The notes under the pieces: generated by a model
Databases searched by the model: none
What the model saw: the letters and a program-made list of their open reading frames with translations, nothing else
Told to the model about the DNA's origin: nothing
Shown: positions 45,608-54,467 of the stretch, one piece after another
Layout of the letters: every line of letters begins with the position of its first letter
How positions within the stretch are numbered: the first letter of the stretch is position 1
Translations under genes and position numbers: made by a program
Source of the DNA: Streptomyces sp. YIM 130001
GTDB lineage: Bacteria > Actinomycetota > Actinomycetes > Streptomycetales > Streptomycetaceae
Direction of reading: 5' to 3'
DNA length: 64,000 nt
NCBI RefSeq assembly: GCF_003574445.1
Contig: NZ_KZ984555.1
Location: 62,001-126,000 of the forward strand

Positions 45608-46938
45608 TGGGCGGATCCGGTGGGTGCCTGGGGGGCGGAACGGGGTGACGGGACGTTTTTTCCGCCCTCGTCGGCGGTCACGGCGGTACGCAGGGAGTGC
45701 CGTCCGAGCGCACGTACGAGGGCCCACACCATCCGGGGGTCGAACTGCCGCCCCGCACACCGCTCCAGCTCGGTGAGCGCCTCGCCCACCGGCCGCCCCC
45801 GCCGGTAGGAGCGGGTCGACGTCATCGCGTCGAAGGCGTCCGCGACGGCCACCACCCGGGCGAACTCCGGGATCTGGCGGCCCTGGAGGCCGTACGGGTA
45901 TCCGCTGCCGTCGAGCCGTTCGTGGTGGTGCAGGATCGCCGAGCGGGCCTCGCCGAGGAATCCGATACCGCGCACCATCTCGTGCCCGTACTCCGGATGC
46001 AGCTCGATGATCCGGCGTTCCTCGTCGGTGAGCGGACCGTCCTTGCGCAGCAGCCGGGTGGGGACGCCGAGCTTGCCGACGTCGTGCAGGATCCCGGCGA
46101 ACCGCAGCACCTCGACCCGGGCGTCCGCCATCCCGAGCTCGCGGGCGATGAGCACGGAGGCCTCGCCGACCCGCTCGCTGTGCCCGCGGGTGTACTCGTC
46201 CTTGATGTCGACCGCCTGCACCAGGGCGCGGATGGTCGCCTGATGCGCCGCCCGCTCGCGGTGGTACTGCGCGAACACCCAGTAGGAGACGTACATCGGC
46301 AGCAGCACGAGCAGGGCGGCGACCGGGCCGTACGAACTGCGCCACAGCACGGCCGTCATCAGTCCCGCCAGCGCGTGCACGCCCGTCGGCGCGAGGGAGC
46401 GCAGGAACAGGCCGTGCCAGGAGCGGCGCAGCGGCAGCCGTTCGGCACAGGCCAGGATGCAGCCGTCGAGCACGGTGAGCACCAGGCAGAACGCCAGGGC
46501 GGCGGCGCCGGCGGGCAGCAGCGCCCCGGGGAACGCGGGCGGGCCCGAGGCGCCCGCCGAGCCGGCCGCCGCGTACACGGTGGCGCCGGCCCAGGCGGAG
46601 ACGGCCAGTTGAGCGGCGCGCCAGATCCGGCGCGGAGCGGCCGGGCGCTGCTCGACCTGCGCGGCGAGCGCCCCGGGTACGGCGACGAGAGCGGCGGCCG
46701 CGGGTGACAGGAGGAACACCCCGGTGAGCACGACCGGGTAGAAGGAGGCCATGCTCCGCGGCCCCCGCTCGCCGCCGATACGCCACCGCGTGAGCTGCTC
46801 GCAGCCGGCGTGCAGCAGCGCGAGCAGGAGCACCGCGCCCCAGGGGGTGTCCGCGGTGAGGGCGGGCCAGGCGCACCCGGCGGCCGCGAGCGCGACCGCC
46901 GCGATGCAGCAGCGCGCCCAGGGCAGAACCGACCGCAT
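45604..46938 (-). CDS. Membrane HD-GYP-type c-di-GMP phosphodiesterase
   Basis: 444 residues from ATG 46938 (AGGGGG upstream). Six to seven N-terminal membrane segments, then a full HD-GYP domain (about 225-400): GHSERVGEAS, FAGILHDVGKLGVP, LHPEYGHEM, ILHHHERLDGSGYP, VADAFDAMTSTRSYR. Such enzymes linearise c-di-GMP, the signal that controls BldD and sporulation in Streptomyces. Memory of S. coelicolor places an HD-GYP protein at the same position next to rsrA. Confidence 0.92.
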   Translation of the reverse strand: MRSVLPWARCCIAAVALAAAGCAWPALTADTPWGAVLLLALLHAGCEQLTRWRIGGERGPRSMASFYPVVLTGVFLLSPAAAALVAVPGALAAQVEQRPAAPRRIWRAAQLAVSAWAGATVYAAAGSAGASGPPAFPGALLPAGAAALAFCLVLTVLDGCILACAERLPLRRSWHGLFLRSLAPTGVHALAGLMTAVLWRSSYGPVAALLVLLPMYVSYWVFAQYHRERAAHQATIRALVQAVDIKDEYTRGHSERVGEASVLIARELGMADARVEVLRFAGILHDVGKLGVPTRLLRKDGPLTDEERRIIELHPEYGHEMVRGIGFLGEARSAILHHHERLDGSGYPYGLQGRQIPEFARVVAVADAFDAMTSTRSYRRGRPVGEALTELERCAGRQFDPRMVWALVRALGRHSLRTAVTADEGGKNVPSPRSAPQAPTGSAQ

Positions 46939-47085
46939 GCCGCACCCCCTAGCCTCTCGCCGTCCAGGCCGCCTCCGAGGCCGCTTCAGGATTCCGGAGA
47001 ATAGGGCGGTGGCGGGCGGGGCGCCGGGGCAATGGGGGATTCAGGCGGTGCAGCGGCGGCGGATTAGCACCTTCGAGTGACAGCA

Positions 47086-47109
47086 GGCCGCGACCCGGAG
47101 GTCGCGGCC
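47086..47109 (-). terminator. Terminator hairpin after rsrA
   Basis: GGCCGCGACC (47086-47095) pairs with GGTCGCGGCC (47100-47109), 77 bases past the rsrA stop. Confidence 0.75.
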
Positions 47110-47185
47110 CGTCTTCTGTGCAAGGCGCGTCCGTTCAAGGCGCACCTACGGCGGACGCTGCCGCCGTGCGGTGGAGCCGGTGAGG

Positions 47186-47509
47186 TCAGGCCTCTCCGCC
47201 GACGGTGCGCGGCGCCTCGGGCGTCACCGTCACGTCGTGGTCCGGCACGGCCTCGCCGGCGCGGATCAGATCGATCCGTCCCATCACCTTGGACCGCAGG
47301 TCCGTGGGCACGTCGTCCTGCCCGCAGCAGCGCTTGACCAGCTTCTTGACCGCCTGCTCGAGGCCGTACTTCTCCAGGCACGGAGAGCACTCCTCGAAGT
47401 GCGTCTCGAACTTCGTGCAGTCACTGTCGGGCATCTCGTGGTCGAGGAACTCGTAGAGATGGTCCAGGACTTCAGAGCAGTCCGTCTCGTGCGGCTCTCC
47501 GCAGCTCAT
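47186..47509 (-). CDS. rsrA: Zinc-containing redox-sensitive anti-sigma factor RsrA
   Basis: 107 residues. Binds SigR under reducing conditions and releases it when disulfides form. Cys11, His37, Cys41 and Cys44 (THFEECSPC) are the zinc ligands at the same numbers as in S. coelicolor RsrA; further Cys at 3 and in RCCGQ. ATG 47509 overlaps the sigR stop (ATGA). Confidence 0.96.
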   Translation of the reverse strand: MSCGEPHETDCSEVLDHLYEFLDHEMPDSDCTKFETHFEECSPCLEKYGLEQAVKKLVKRCCGQDDVPTDLRSKVMGRIDLIRAGEAVPDHDVTVTPEAPRTVGGEA

Positions 47510-48327
47510 GAGCCCGAGCCTTTCGCTTTGTCCGACTCTCCGGCACCGGCCGGGACGAGCCCGCGGTCACGGGCGTAGTCCTCGAGCATGCCGCGCAGTT
47601 GGCGGCGGCCCCGGTGCAGCCGGGACATCACCGTACCGATGGGTGTCCCCATGATGTCCGCGATCTCCTTGTAGGCAAAGCCCTCGACATCGGCGAGATA
47701 CACCGCGATGCGGAACTCCTCGGGGATCGCCTGCAGCGCCTGCTTCACATCCGAGTCCGGCAGGTGATCGAGCGCCTGCGACTCGGCCGAGCGCAGTCCG
47801 GTCGACATGTGCGACTCGGCGCGCGCGAGCTGCCAGTCCTCGATCTCCTCGGCACCACTGCGCTGCGGTTCACGCTGCTTCTTGCGGTACGAGTTGATGA
47901 ACGTGTTGGTGAGGATGCGGTACAGCCACGCCTTGAGGTTGGTGCCCTCGCGGAACTGGTGGAAGGACGCGTACGCCTTGGCGTACGTCTCCTGCACCAG
48001 GTCCTCCGCGTCCGCGGGGTTGCGCGTCATGCGCAGGGCGGCCGAGTACATCTGGTCGAGGAATTCGAGCGCGTCACGCTCGAAGCGGGCGTTGCGCTCG
48101 GCAGCCGACTCCTCAGCCGTCTCGTTCGCGCGGCCCTCGTCGGTCCCTGTGACCGGACCCACCTCCTCCAGCGATGTCGCGAGGCCGAGACCGACCCCGC
48201 TCGAATCGGAGGATAGACGACGATCCGTCCCTGCCGCCGCCCGAACAGGGGCGGGGTTCGCCGCCAGAAGCATCGACCTGTCCAGGTCGACGGTGCTGGG
48301 GCGGCTCGGGCAGGCAATCGAACCCAT
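47506..48327 (-). CDS. sigR: Thiol-oxidative-stress ECF sigma factor SigR (long form)
   Basis: 273 residues from ATG 48327; an internal GTG at 48162 (MGPVTGTDE) gives the classical 218-residue form. Regions 2 ([40 protein letters not shown]) and 4 ([37 protein letters not shown], in parts) are complete. In S. coelicolor the longer, unstable isoform is made from the SigR-dependent promoter, giving transient amplification; an exact SigR promoter lies upstream here too. Controls thioredoxin and mycothiol genes. Confidence 0.95.
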   Translation of the reverse strand: MGSIACPSRPSTVDLDRSMLLAANPAPVRAAAGTDRRLSSDSSGVGLGLATSLEEVGPVTGTDEGRANETAEESAAERNARFERDALEFLDQMYSAALRMTRNPADAEDLVQETYAKAYASFHQFREGTNLKAWLYRILTNTFINSYRKKQREPQRSGAEEIEDWQLARAESHMSTGLRSAESQALDHLPDSDVKQALQAIPEEFRIAVYLADVEGFAYKEIADIMGTPIGTVMSRLHRGRRQLRGMLEDYARDRGLVPAGAGESDKAKGSGS

Positions 48328-48373
48328 GCGGTGGACTCCCTCTCAAACACGCTTGTGTACCGACACTGGCCAC

Positions 48374-48400
48374 AACACGTGCCCCGCACTCAGCATTCCC
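48374..48400 (-). promoter_or_regulatory. SigR-dependent autoregulatory promoter of sigR-rsrA
   Basis: On the minus strand GGGAAT (48395-48400), an 18-base spacer and GTT (48374-48376) match the SigR consensus exactly. The ATG of the long SigR form is 46 bases downstream. The -35 and most of the spacer lie inside the last codons of the upstream hydrolase gene. Confidence 0.9.
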
Positions 48401-49037
48401 GGAGGGACCCGATCCAGCGGCCCACGGCCTCCGTGATGAGGGTCACCGCTTCGTCCTGCCCGATCTCGGCCCGCTTGGGCACCGCGAACCCGTGGTCCCC
48501 GTACGGGATCTCCACCAACGCGTGGTCGCCGTCCGGGAACTCGGCCGGCTTCCCGAACGGGTCGTTGCCGCCCTGCACGACGAGGGTGGGCACCGCGGCG
48601 CCGAGCAGCTCGTCGGCGCGGGACTTCTCGGGCTTGCCCGGCGGATGCAGCGGGAAGCTGAGGGCGAGCACGGCACGGGCGCCGAGCTCCTTCGCCGTAC
48701 GGCAGGCGACGCGGGCGCCGGCGCTGCGGCCCCCGGCGATCACCGGGTGGCCGGGCTTGCGCAGGGCGGGCCACAGGTCCCGCCAGCCCTGGTCGAGGGT
48801 CTTCGGCGCCGGGGCGAGCTTCTTTCCGGCCACCCGCCAGGGCTGTTCGACGAGCGCGACGCTCACGCCCTGCTCGGGCAGGGCGGCGGCCAGGGCCTGC
48901 AGATCCCGGGCCTCGATCCCGCCGCCCGCGCCGTGGCTCACGGCGAGGGTCACGGGGTTCCCGGCCTCGCCCGCGCGGAACCACGTGATCCGCGCGGCTC
49001 CGGCCTCCGTCTCGACGGTCTCCCGATAATTGCTCAT
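48390..49037 (-). CDS. Alpha/beta hydrolase (KANL3/Tex30-like small hydrolase family)
   Basis: 215 residues. VSHGAGGGIEARDL forms the oxyanion loop, GGRSAGARVACRTA the nucleophile elbow (GxSxG), QGGNDPFG the Asp and YGDHGFAVP the His of the catalytic triad. Substrate unknown. Its last four codons contain the -35 of the sigR promoter. Confidence 0.85.
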   Translation of the reverse strand: MSNYRETVETEAGAARITWFRAGEAGNPVTLAVSHGAGGGIEARDLQALAAALPEQGVSVALVEQPWRVAGKKLAPAPKTLDQGWRDLWPALRKPGHPVIAGGRSAGARVACRTAKELGARAVLALSFPLHPPGKPEKSRADELLGAAVPTLVVQGGNDPFGKPAEFPDGDHALVEIPYGDHGFAVPKRAEIGQDEAVTLITEAVGRWIGSLREC

Positions 49038-49049
49038 CCCGCCATCCTG

Positions 49050-49097
49050 CCTCGCCCCTCGGGCCCCTCCGGCGATCGAGGGGGCCCTGGGGCGAGG
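49050..49097 (-). terminator. Long hairpin after the SRAP gene
   Basis: CCTCGCCCC and GGGCCCC (49050-49067) pair with GGGGCCC and GGGGCGAGG (49081-49097), a 16-bp stem with a small interior loop, between the SRAP stop and the hydrolase start. Confidence 0.7.
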
Positions 49098-49113
49098 AGT
49101 TCCCGGGCATTCC

Positions 49114-49929
49114 CTAGAACAGCGTCGCGACCTCCGGCCCCTCGAGCTCCGTCACCAACTCCGGCGAGTTGTTGCGCACATTGCTGACCGCCGTCGAGAC
49201 GGGATACGCCCGCATCAACCCCTCCGGCGGAGGCTCGAGCAGCGACCGCAGCTCGTCCACCGACTGCTGCGAGGGATCGAGCCACGCATCCCACCGATCC
49301 GGCGTCAGCATCAGCGGCATACGGGGGTGAATGTCGGACAGCGACTGCGGCCCGTCCGCGGACGTGACCCCGAGCGGCCCCGTCTCCGCCTCGGTCGTGA
49401 TCACCGAGCACGTCACCCACCAAGCCGCCGGATGCTCGTCCGGCAACGTCCGGTCGCGCCAGAACTCGTAGAGCCCCGCCATCGCGAACACCGAACCGTC
49501 CGCAGGCGTCACGAAGTACGGCTGCTTCCGCGACCGCTTCTTCTTGCCCTCCACCTCGAGCTCCCGCTCGACCGGCGCGGTCACCCACTCGTAGTAGCCG
49601 TCCGCGGGCAGGATGCAGCGGCGGCCGGTGAAGGCACGGCGGTACGACGGCTTCTCGTGCACGGTCTCCGCACGGGCGTTGATCATCCGGGCCGCACCCT
49701 CGGGCGTCTTCGACCAGGACGGCACGAGTCCCCACTTGAGGGTGCGCAGCTGGCGAACCGGCTCGCGCGATTCCGCGTCCTTCACCGGCCTGTCGAGTAC
49801 GGCGTAGACCTCCTTGGTGGGGGCCACGTTCCAGTCGGCCCCCAGGTCCGAGGCGGAATCCCACTTGTCGATCTCAAAGATTCCTGCGAGATCCTCGGGC
49901 CTACGACTCGACGCGTACCGTCCGCACAT
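49114..49929 (-). CDS. SOS response-associated peptidase (SRAP; YedK/HMCES family)
   Basis: 271 residues. Starts MCGRYASS, with Cys2 that forms a covalent link to abasic sites in single-stranded DNA after Met removal. WNVAPTKEV, RTLKWGLVPSWSK, MINARAETV and CILPADGYYEW carry the remaining active-site residues (Asn, Glu, His in HPRMPLML). Protects abasic DNA during replication. ATG 49929. Confidence 0.95.
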   Translation of the reverse strand: MCGRYASSRRPEDLAGIFEIDKWDSASDLGADWNVAPTKEVYAVLDRPVKDAESREPVRQLRTLKWGLVPSWSKTPEGAARMINARAETVHEKPSYRRAFTGRRCILPADGYYEWVTAPVERELEVEGKKKRSRKQPYFVTPADGSVFAMAGLYEFWRDRTLPDEHPAAWWVTCSVITTEAETGPLGVTSADGPQSLSDIHPRMPLMLTPDRWDAWLDPSQQSVDELRSLLEPPPEGLMRAYPVSTAVSNVRNNSPELVTELEGPEVATLF

Positions 49930-50108
49930 CCTGAACCCTCCCTGTGACCTGCGGGCCCTCCCTGTCGGGGCGCCGCGGTCAGCACCAAGTCAGCACGGTG
50001 CCCGGTATCCGCCGAGCCACCTGAACACCTCCAAGAGTGGCAGACCGTCACCGAGTGCCGTCGGGGCGAACCAGTGCGGGGCCGGCCGCACCCCGGGACC
50101 TTCGCAGC

Positions 50109-51311
50109 TCACGCGTCCGCGAACGGTTCGTCCCGGTAGATCTGCTGCATGACCTCGAACTCGTTGAACATCATCCACTCCTCGTGGATCACGCCGTCCC
50201 TGATGCGCTGCTGGCAGATGCCCCACAGATGCACCCGGCGTCCCGTGGGCCGGCCGTAGAGGCCGTACCCGCGGTGGGTGGCGACCGCGCTCCAGCGGAT
50301 CGAGGTCAGATATCCCTCGTCGTCGTTGCCCATGTAGTACACGTCATCGACGTTCAGAGCGAGATCCGGGAACGTCGCGAGCAGCGAGAGGATGAACGAC
50401 TTGTACTCGCCCCGGCCGTAGAACTCCCGCCCGGACGGACCGTAGTAGCGGAGTCCTGGTGCGTAGGCGTGCTCGATCCGGCTGAGATTCCGCCAGTTCC
50501 ACACGTAGTGGTAGGTGTGGCGCAGGAACGTCTCCGGATCGAAGCGGTCCTCGGGCAGATCCGGCAGGTGGGCCGGCTTGCCCTGCCCGAGCACGCGCTC
50601 GGCCTCGCCGAAGCGGGCGTCGCGCAGTGAGTCCAGGGCCGCGGCGGCGTTGCCCATCTCCCGCGCCTTCGTGCGCAGGTCGTACCCCAGCTGCATGAGC
50701 ATGCTGGAGTTGTTGTAGATGACGTGCTCCTCGTAGATCTCGTTCTCCAGAGCAACGCAGTTGGCTATGCACCACACGGCGATACGGCGACCGGTGGGCG
50801 GGCCGTACTTGGAGTAGCCGGTGTTGTGGCCGACGATGACCGTCCGGTGCGAGGTGTGGAATCCGGTGACGTCGTCGCCCGCCCAGACCAGTTCGTCGGC
50901 GTAGAGCCGCACGTCCGGGAAGGCGTTGATGGTGTGGACGGTGTCCGCGACGATCTTGTCGCGGCCGTACTGCAGCCCGGAATCGTCGATCACCCGGGAA
51001 TTGTGCCGGTAGGTGTCGTAGATGTAGCCGATGTTCTTCTCTTCCCAGATCTCATGCGTGATCCGGACGATGTAGTCGATGATGTCGACGTATTTGTCCT
51101 CGAACCCGCGCATGCTCTGGCGTCGCTCGGTCGGCGGGTTCAGCAGCTGGCGGTCGGTGCCCCCCTTCTCCTTCAGGGAGATCTCGAAGCCCGTCGGCAT
51201 GGTGCGGGCGGGGCTGTAGGGGCGCACCCGGGCATCCGGATCGCCGGGGGTCGGCGATGCCCCGGACGGGCCTGCCGTGGAGGGCTCAGGTGAGGTGTTC
51301 TCGTCGTTCAC
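50109..51311 (-). CDS. Tandem SnoaL/NTF2-like domain protein
   Basis: 400 residues from GTG 51311 (AAGGA seven bases upstream). After a Pro/Ser-rich 60-residue lead, two SnoaL-like domains follow: about 70-215 (YIYDTYRHNSRVIDDSG, TINAFPDVRLYADELVWAGDDV, NTGYSKYGPPTGRRIAVWCI) and about 260-395 (YYGPSGREFYGRGEYKSFIL, TFPDLALNVDDVYYMGNDD, HRGYGLYGRPTGRRVHLWGI). Each has the pattern of ester cyclases or polyketide-cyclase-like isomerases. Substrate unknown. It lies 41 bases after the M20 gene in the same operon, under the CATACGTATG operator. Confidence 0.85.
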   Translation of the reverse strand: MNDENTSPEPSTAGPSGASPTPGDPDARVRPYSPARTMPTGFEISLKEKGGTDRQLLNPPTERRQSMRGFEDKYVDIIDYIVRITHEIWEEKNIGYIYDTYRHNSRVIDDSGLQYGRDKIVADTVHTINAFPDVRLYADELVWAGDDVTGFHTSHRTVIVGHNTGYSKYGPPTGRRIAVWCIANCVALENEIYEEHVIYNNSSMLMQLGYDLRTKAREMGNAAAALDSLRDARFGEAERVLGQGKPAHLPDLPEDRFDPETFLRHTYHYVWNWRNLSRIEHAYAPGLRYYGPSGREFYGRGEYKSFILSLLATFPDLALNVDDVYYMGNDDEGYLTSIRWSAVATHRGYGLYGRPTGRRVHLWGICQQRIRDGVIHEEWMMFNEFEVMQQIYRDEPFADA

Positions 51312-51352
51312 GATGGCGTCCTTGCTGTCGGTGGGCGTACGGGAGGGCAGGA

Positions 51353-52798
51353 TCACGCGTCCGCCCAGGCATGGAGATAGCTCACGGTGAAATGCATCAG
51401 ACGCTTCACGGCGTCGAGCCGGATGAATTCGTTCGGTGCGTGGGGGCGTTCGCCCTCGCCCAGTCCGGCGAAGCTGAAGGGGAGGTCGCCGAGGGCCTGA
51501 AAGTGCGTGGCCGGGCACGCGCCGTTGTACATCGGCCACACCTCGTTCTTCACCCCGTACTCGGCGGCGGCCTCCGCCGCGCTGGTGAGCATGGGGTCGG
51601 TCCGTGGGGTACGCGCGGCCCGGTATCCCCGGGTGTTGACGAGCTCGACATGCTCGAAGCCGCGACGGTCCAGGTGGGCGCGGACGAGGCCGAGCAGCTC
51701 GAGATGATCGGTGCCCTTGGGGAACCTGACGTCCAGTTTGGCACCCGCGCGGCCCGGCAGCATCGTGTAGTAGTCCGGACCGTCGTAGCCGCCGTAGGTG
51801 CCCTGGATGTTGGCGTTGACGCCGAACATGAACTGTTCCAGGTGATCGGCGAGCGAGCGTCCGCCGCGCAGCTTCGCGACGTCCAGCGTGCGCAGCATGC
51901 CGGCCTCCGCCTCGGGGTCGAGGCGCACCTGCTCGATGAGTCCGCGTGCGTCCTCGAAGTCCTCTTCGTTGAGGTCGAGCTCGAGTTCGTAGATGCCGTC
52001 GACCGCGAGCCGGTTGTCCTCGTCGATCATGGAGCCAAGTGCCCTGACGACCTGGATGAGAGGGGCGTCCATCCACGCCGAGTGCCCGGCCCACAGGTGC
52101 CGTCCGGTGCGCGAGCCGCCCCAGGACCCACCGGTGCAGTTCAGTTCCAGCCACAGGGTGCCCTTGAAACCCCGGTGGGTGATCATCGAACCGCCCGCCT
52201 CGTACATGCAGGGCAGCCAGGCACCGGCGGCACCGGCCAGTTCGTCCCGGTGGGATTCGATGAACGCCGGGAGGGACGGGCTGCCGATCTCCTCCTCGCC
52301 CTCGATCACGAATACCAGATGGCACGGCACGTCGCCCTCCACCTGAAGCATGCGCTCGACGGCCATCAGGACGCTCAGACCGGGGCCGCGGTGATTGTGC
52401 GCCCCGCGGCTGACCAGTACCTGTCCCAGCGAGGCGTCCAGTCCGACCCGTGCCGCATCGACGATCTCGGCGCCGAGCGGGTCGACATCCCACTCCTCGG
52501 CGATGGTCGGCGTCAGGTCGTAGAGGCCGTAGACGATGAGCGTCTTGGCGTCGGGACGCTTGGACTTCAGCGTGCCGAAGACGATGGGGTGCCGCGGAGT
52601 CGACACCAGGCGGGCATCGGCGACGCCGATCCGCCGAAGGTGCTCGAGGGTCACCCGCGCGGATCGTTCGATGCCCTCCCCGGTGGCGGAGAATCCGGGG
52701 ATGCGCAGATACTCGCGCACCCGCTCCAGGCAGGCGGCCTCGTCGCGGTCGATCGCCTCGTGCACCCGTCGGTGCGCGGCGCGCTGTGTCCCGGTCAT
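51353..52798 (-). CDS. M20-family metallohydrolase homologue with altered metal site
   Basis: 481 residues from ATG 52798, with GGAG upstream. The family normally hydrolyses peptide or amide bonds with two zinc ions. The catalytic-Glu block IEGEEEIGSPSLPAF (about 166-179) and the dimerisation lid are present, but the first metal motif reads VYGLYDLTPT (Leu92 in place of His) and the bridging-Asp position reads AHNHRGPG (Asn135). The chemistry may therefore differ or be lost. First gene of a two-gene operon with CATACGTATG upstream. Confidence 0.85.
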   Translation of the reverse strand: MTGTQRAAHRRVHEAIDRDEAACLERVREYLRIPGFSATGEGIERSARVTLEHLRRIGVADARLVSTPRHPIVFGTLKSKRPDAKTLIVYGLYDLTPTIAEEWDVDPLGAEIVDAARVGLDASLGQVLVSRGAHNHRGPGLSVLMAVERMLQVEGDVPCHLVFVIEGEEEIGSPSLPAFIESHRDELAGAAGAWLPCMYEAGGSMITHRGFKGTLWLELNCTGGSWGGSRTGRHLWAGHSAWMDAPLIQVVRALGSMIDEDNRLAVDGIYELELDLNEEDFEDARGLIEQVRLDPEAEAGMLRTLDVAKLRGGRSLADHLEQFMFGVNANIQGTYGGYDGPDYYTMLPGRAGAKLDVRFPKGTDHLELLGLVRAHLDRRGFEHVELVNTRGYRAARTPRTDPMLTSAAEAAAEYGVKNEVWPMYNGACPATHFQALGDLPFSFAGLGEGERPHAPNEFIRLDAVKRLMHFTVSYLHAWADA

Positions 52799-52838
52799 AC
52801 GTCTCACTCCAGATGGCTCCGGCGCTCGCGGTATGCAC

Positions 52839-52848
52839 ATACGTATGC
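52839..52848 (-). promoter_or_regulatory. CATACGTATG operator upstream of the M20 gene
   Basis: Perfect 10-bp palindrome 41-50 bases before the M20 start. The same sequence is before the ABC transporter and bicupin genes. It is likely the site of the LacI-family regulator at 56411-57412. Confidence 0.7.
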
Positions 52849-52938
52849 ATAGAGTTGGCACCCTAAGACGAAGGGACGGTGTGCGCAATGAACGGGAGGA
52901 GATGTCTTGCGCATGCCAAGTTTCGCCTGGCAGACCCA

Positions 52939-52967
52939 TTGACAGGCATACGTATGTGCATGAAGGT
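52939..52967 (+). promoter_or_regulatory. Promoter and CATACGTATG operator of the ABC transporter operon
   Basis: TTGACA (52939-52944) is a perfect -35; 17 bases later GAAGGT is a poor -10. The palindrome CATACGTATG (52947-52956) fills the spacer, so a bound repressor would block polymerase. The binding-protein start is 140 bases downstream. Confidence 0.7.
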
Positions 52968-53107
52968 GGCGTGACCTTGGGCGGGCAATCGGCCCCCCGC
53001 CGCCACAGTCAGGTGCCTGGCACGGTGCCACCGCGACGGAGGTCGCTCCCCGCCTCGGCATCTCGATCAACCGTCGCCCGGCCGGCACATGAGCAAGGGA
53101 GCGAGTA

Positions 53108-54467
53108 ATGACTTGTCCTGGCCCAAGACGGCGCCGTGCCGCCGTGCGCCGCGCGGCGATCTGGACGATGGTGACGACGCTCGCCGTCGCGACGGCCGCC
53201 TGTGGAAAGCCCTCCGGACTGATCGAGGTCGCCGCCCCCGCGAAGGCGGCTTGCGATGCTCCTTCACCCGACAGACCGACCACCGTGGACGTCCTCTCCT
53301 ACAGTGCCCCCGCGCTGGATCCGTTCGCCGACGCCATGGTCGAGGGATGCGGCGGAGTGTCGAACCTGTCCGTGAAGCGCCTGCCCGTCGACTTCGGCGG
53401 ACAGCTGCAGAAGGCCGACCCTCTCCGCGAAGGAATCCTCGTACGAGGTGATCCAGGCCTACAACGCGCCGCTGGTGAAGTACGCGAGCAAGGGCTGGCT
53501 CGTCCCCCTGGACGGCTACATCAAGAAGTACGCCAGCCGGTACGGGCTGGCCGACCTCAACAGCAGTGCCTGGGACGGCTTTTCCTACCGCGGCCATGTC
53601 TACGGGGTACCGAACCAGACGAACACGCAGATCCTGATGTACCGCAAGGACCTGTTCGACAAGCTCGGCCTCGACGCCCCGAAGACGTACGCCGACATGA
53701 TGGCCGCAGCGAAAGCGCTCCGCGCCGCCGACGCCGTCAAGTACCCGATGGCCATGGCGTGGGGCGCGGACGACGCTCTGGGTGACGGCTTCCACTCCTC
53801 GCTCACGGCCAACGGCGGAAAGTGGTTCGACCGGCACGGCGCCCCCGCCTTCGACTCCGCCGCAGGCGTGAAGTCGCTGCACCAGATGCGGCAGATGCTG
53901 CGCTACGCGCCGCCGTCCACGCTCACCCACGCCAACGGCGACGTGATGGCGCTGATGCAGCAGGGCCTGGTCGGTATGACCACCATCTGGGCCAGCCGCG
54001 CCGGCCCGATTCTGGACGCGAACCAGTCCCGGGTGGCGGACAAGGTGGGCTTCGCCCCCGCGCCGGCGGCCGTTCCCGGGGGGCCGCCCGCGAGCGGTGT
54101 CTCTCAGGACGGCTTCGTCATCCCGCGCAACTCGACCGTCGACCCGGAGCTGCTCTTCAGGCTGATGGCCTCGACGACTACGGCACCCAAGGTCATGCAG
54201 AAGGCGGCCCCCGTGGCGATCCCGCCCAGGGACTCGCTCGTGCACGACACGAAGGGCCGGCAGCCCTACTGGCCGGCGGCCGAGAAGACGACCAAGCGCG
54301 GTGCCCAGCCGCTGCCCAAGGTCCCGTACATGGAGCCACTGACCAAATCCGTGGTCAATCCCTATCTGGCCAAGGCTCTGACGGGGCGCGCCGAGTCAGC
54401 CGCCGCGCTCGCATCCGCCGCGCGAGAACTCGACGCGACGCTGCGCTCGAAGGGGTATCTGAAGTGA
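53108..54467 (+). pseudogene. ABC transporter solute-binding lipoprotein with a frameshift
   Basis: Read as one gene, this is a sugar-type extracellular binding protein of about 450 residues. Frame 1 (from ATG 53108) gives a signal peptide with a lipobox (LAVATAACG) and runs through LSVKRLPVDFGGQLQKAD; frame 2 then continues LSAKESSYEVIQAYNAPLV to the stop at 54465-54467. The switch fits one extra C in the CCC at 53419-53421. It is therefore either a broken gene or a sequencing error; the rest is intact. It overlaps the next permease gene (GTGA), and the CATACGTATG operator is upstream. Confidence 0.85.

Noticed and set aside
44243-46945. One 900-codon minus-strand frame as a giant HD protein
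   Set aside because: The upstream half is the HD-GYP gene in another frame; the GTGA overlap at 45604-45607 marks two genes.
50109-52850. A single 913-codon minus-strand reading frame covering both the SnoaL and M20 genes
   Set aside because: Only the part from 51311 down has homology; the upstream half is the M20 gene in another frame.
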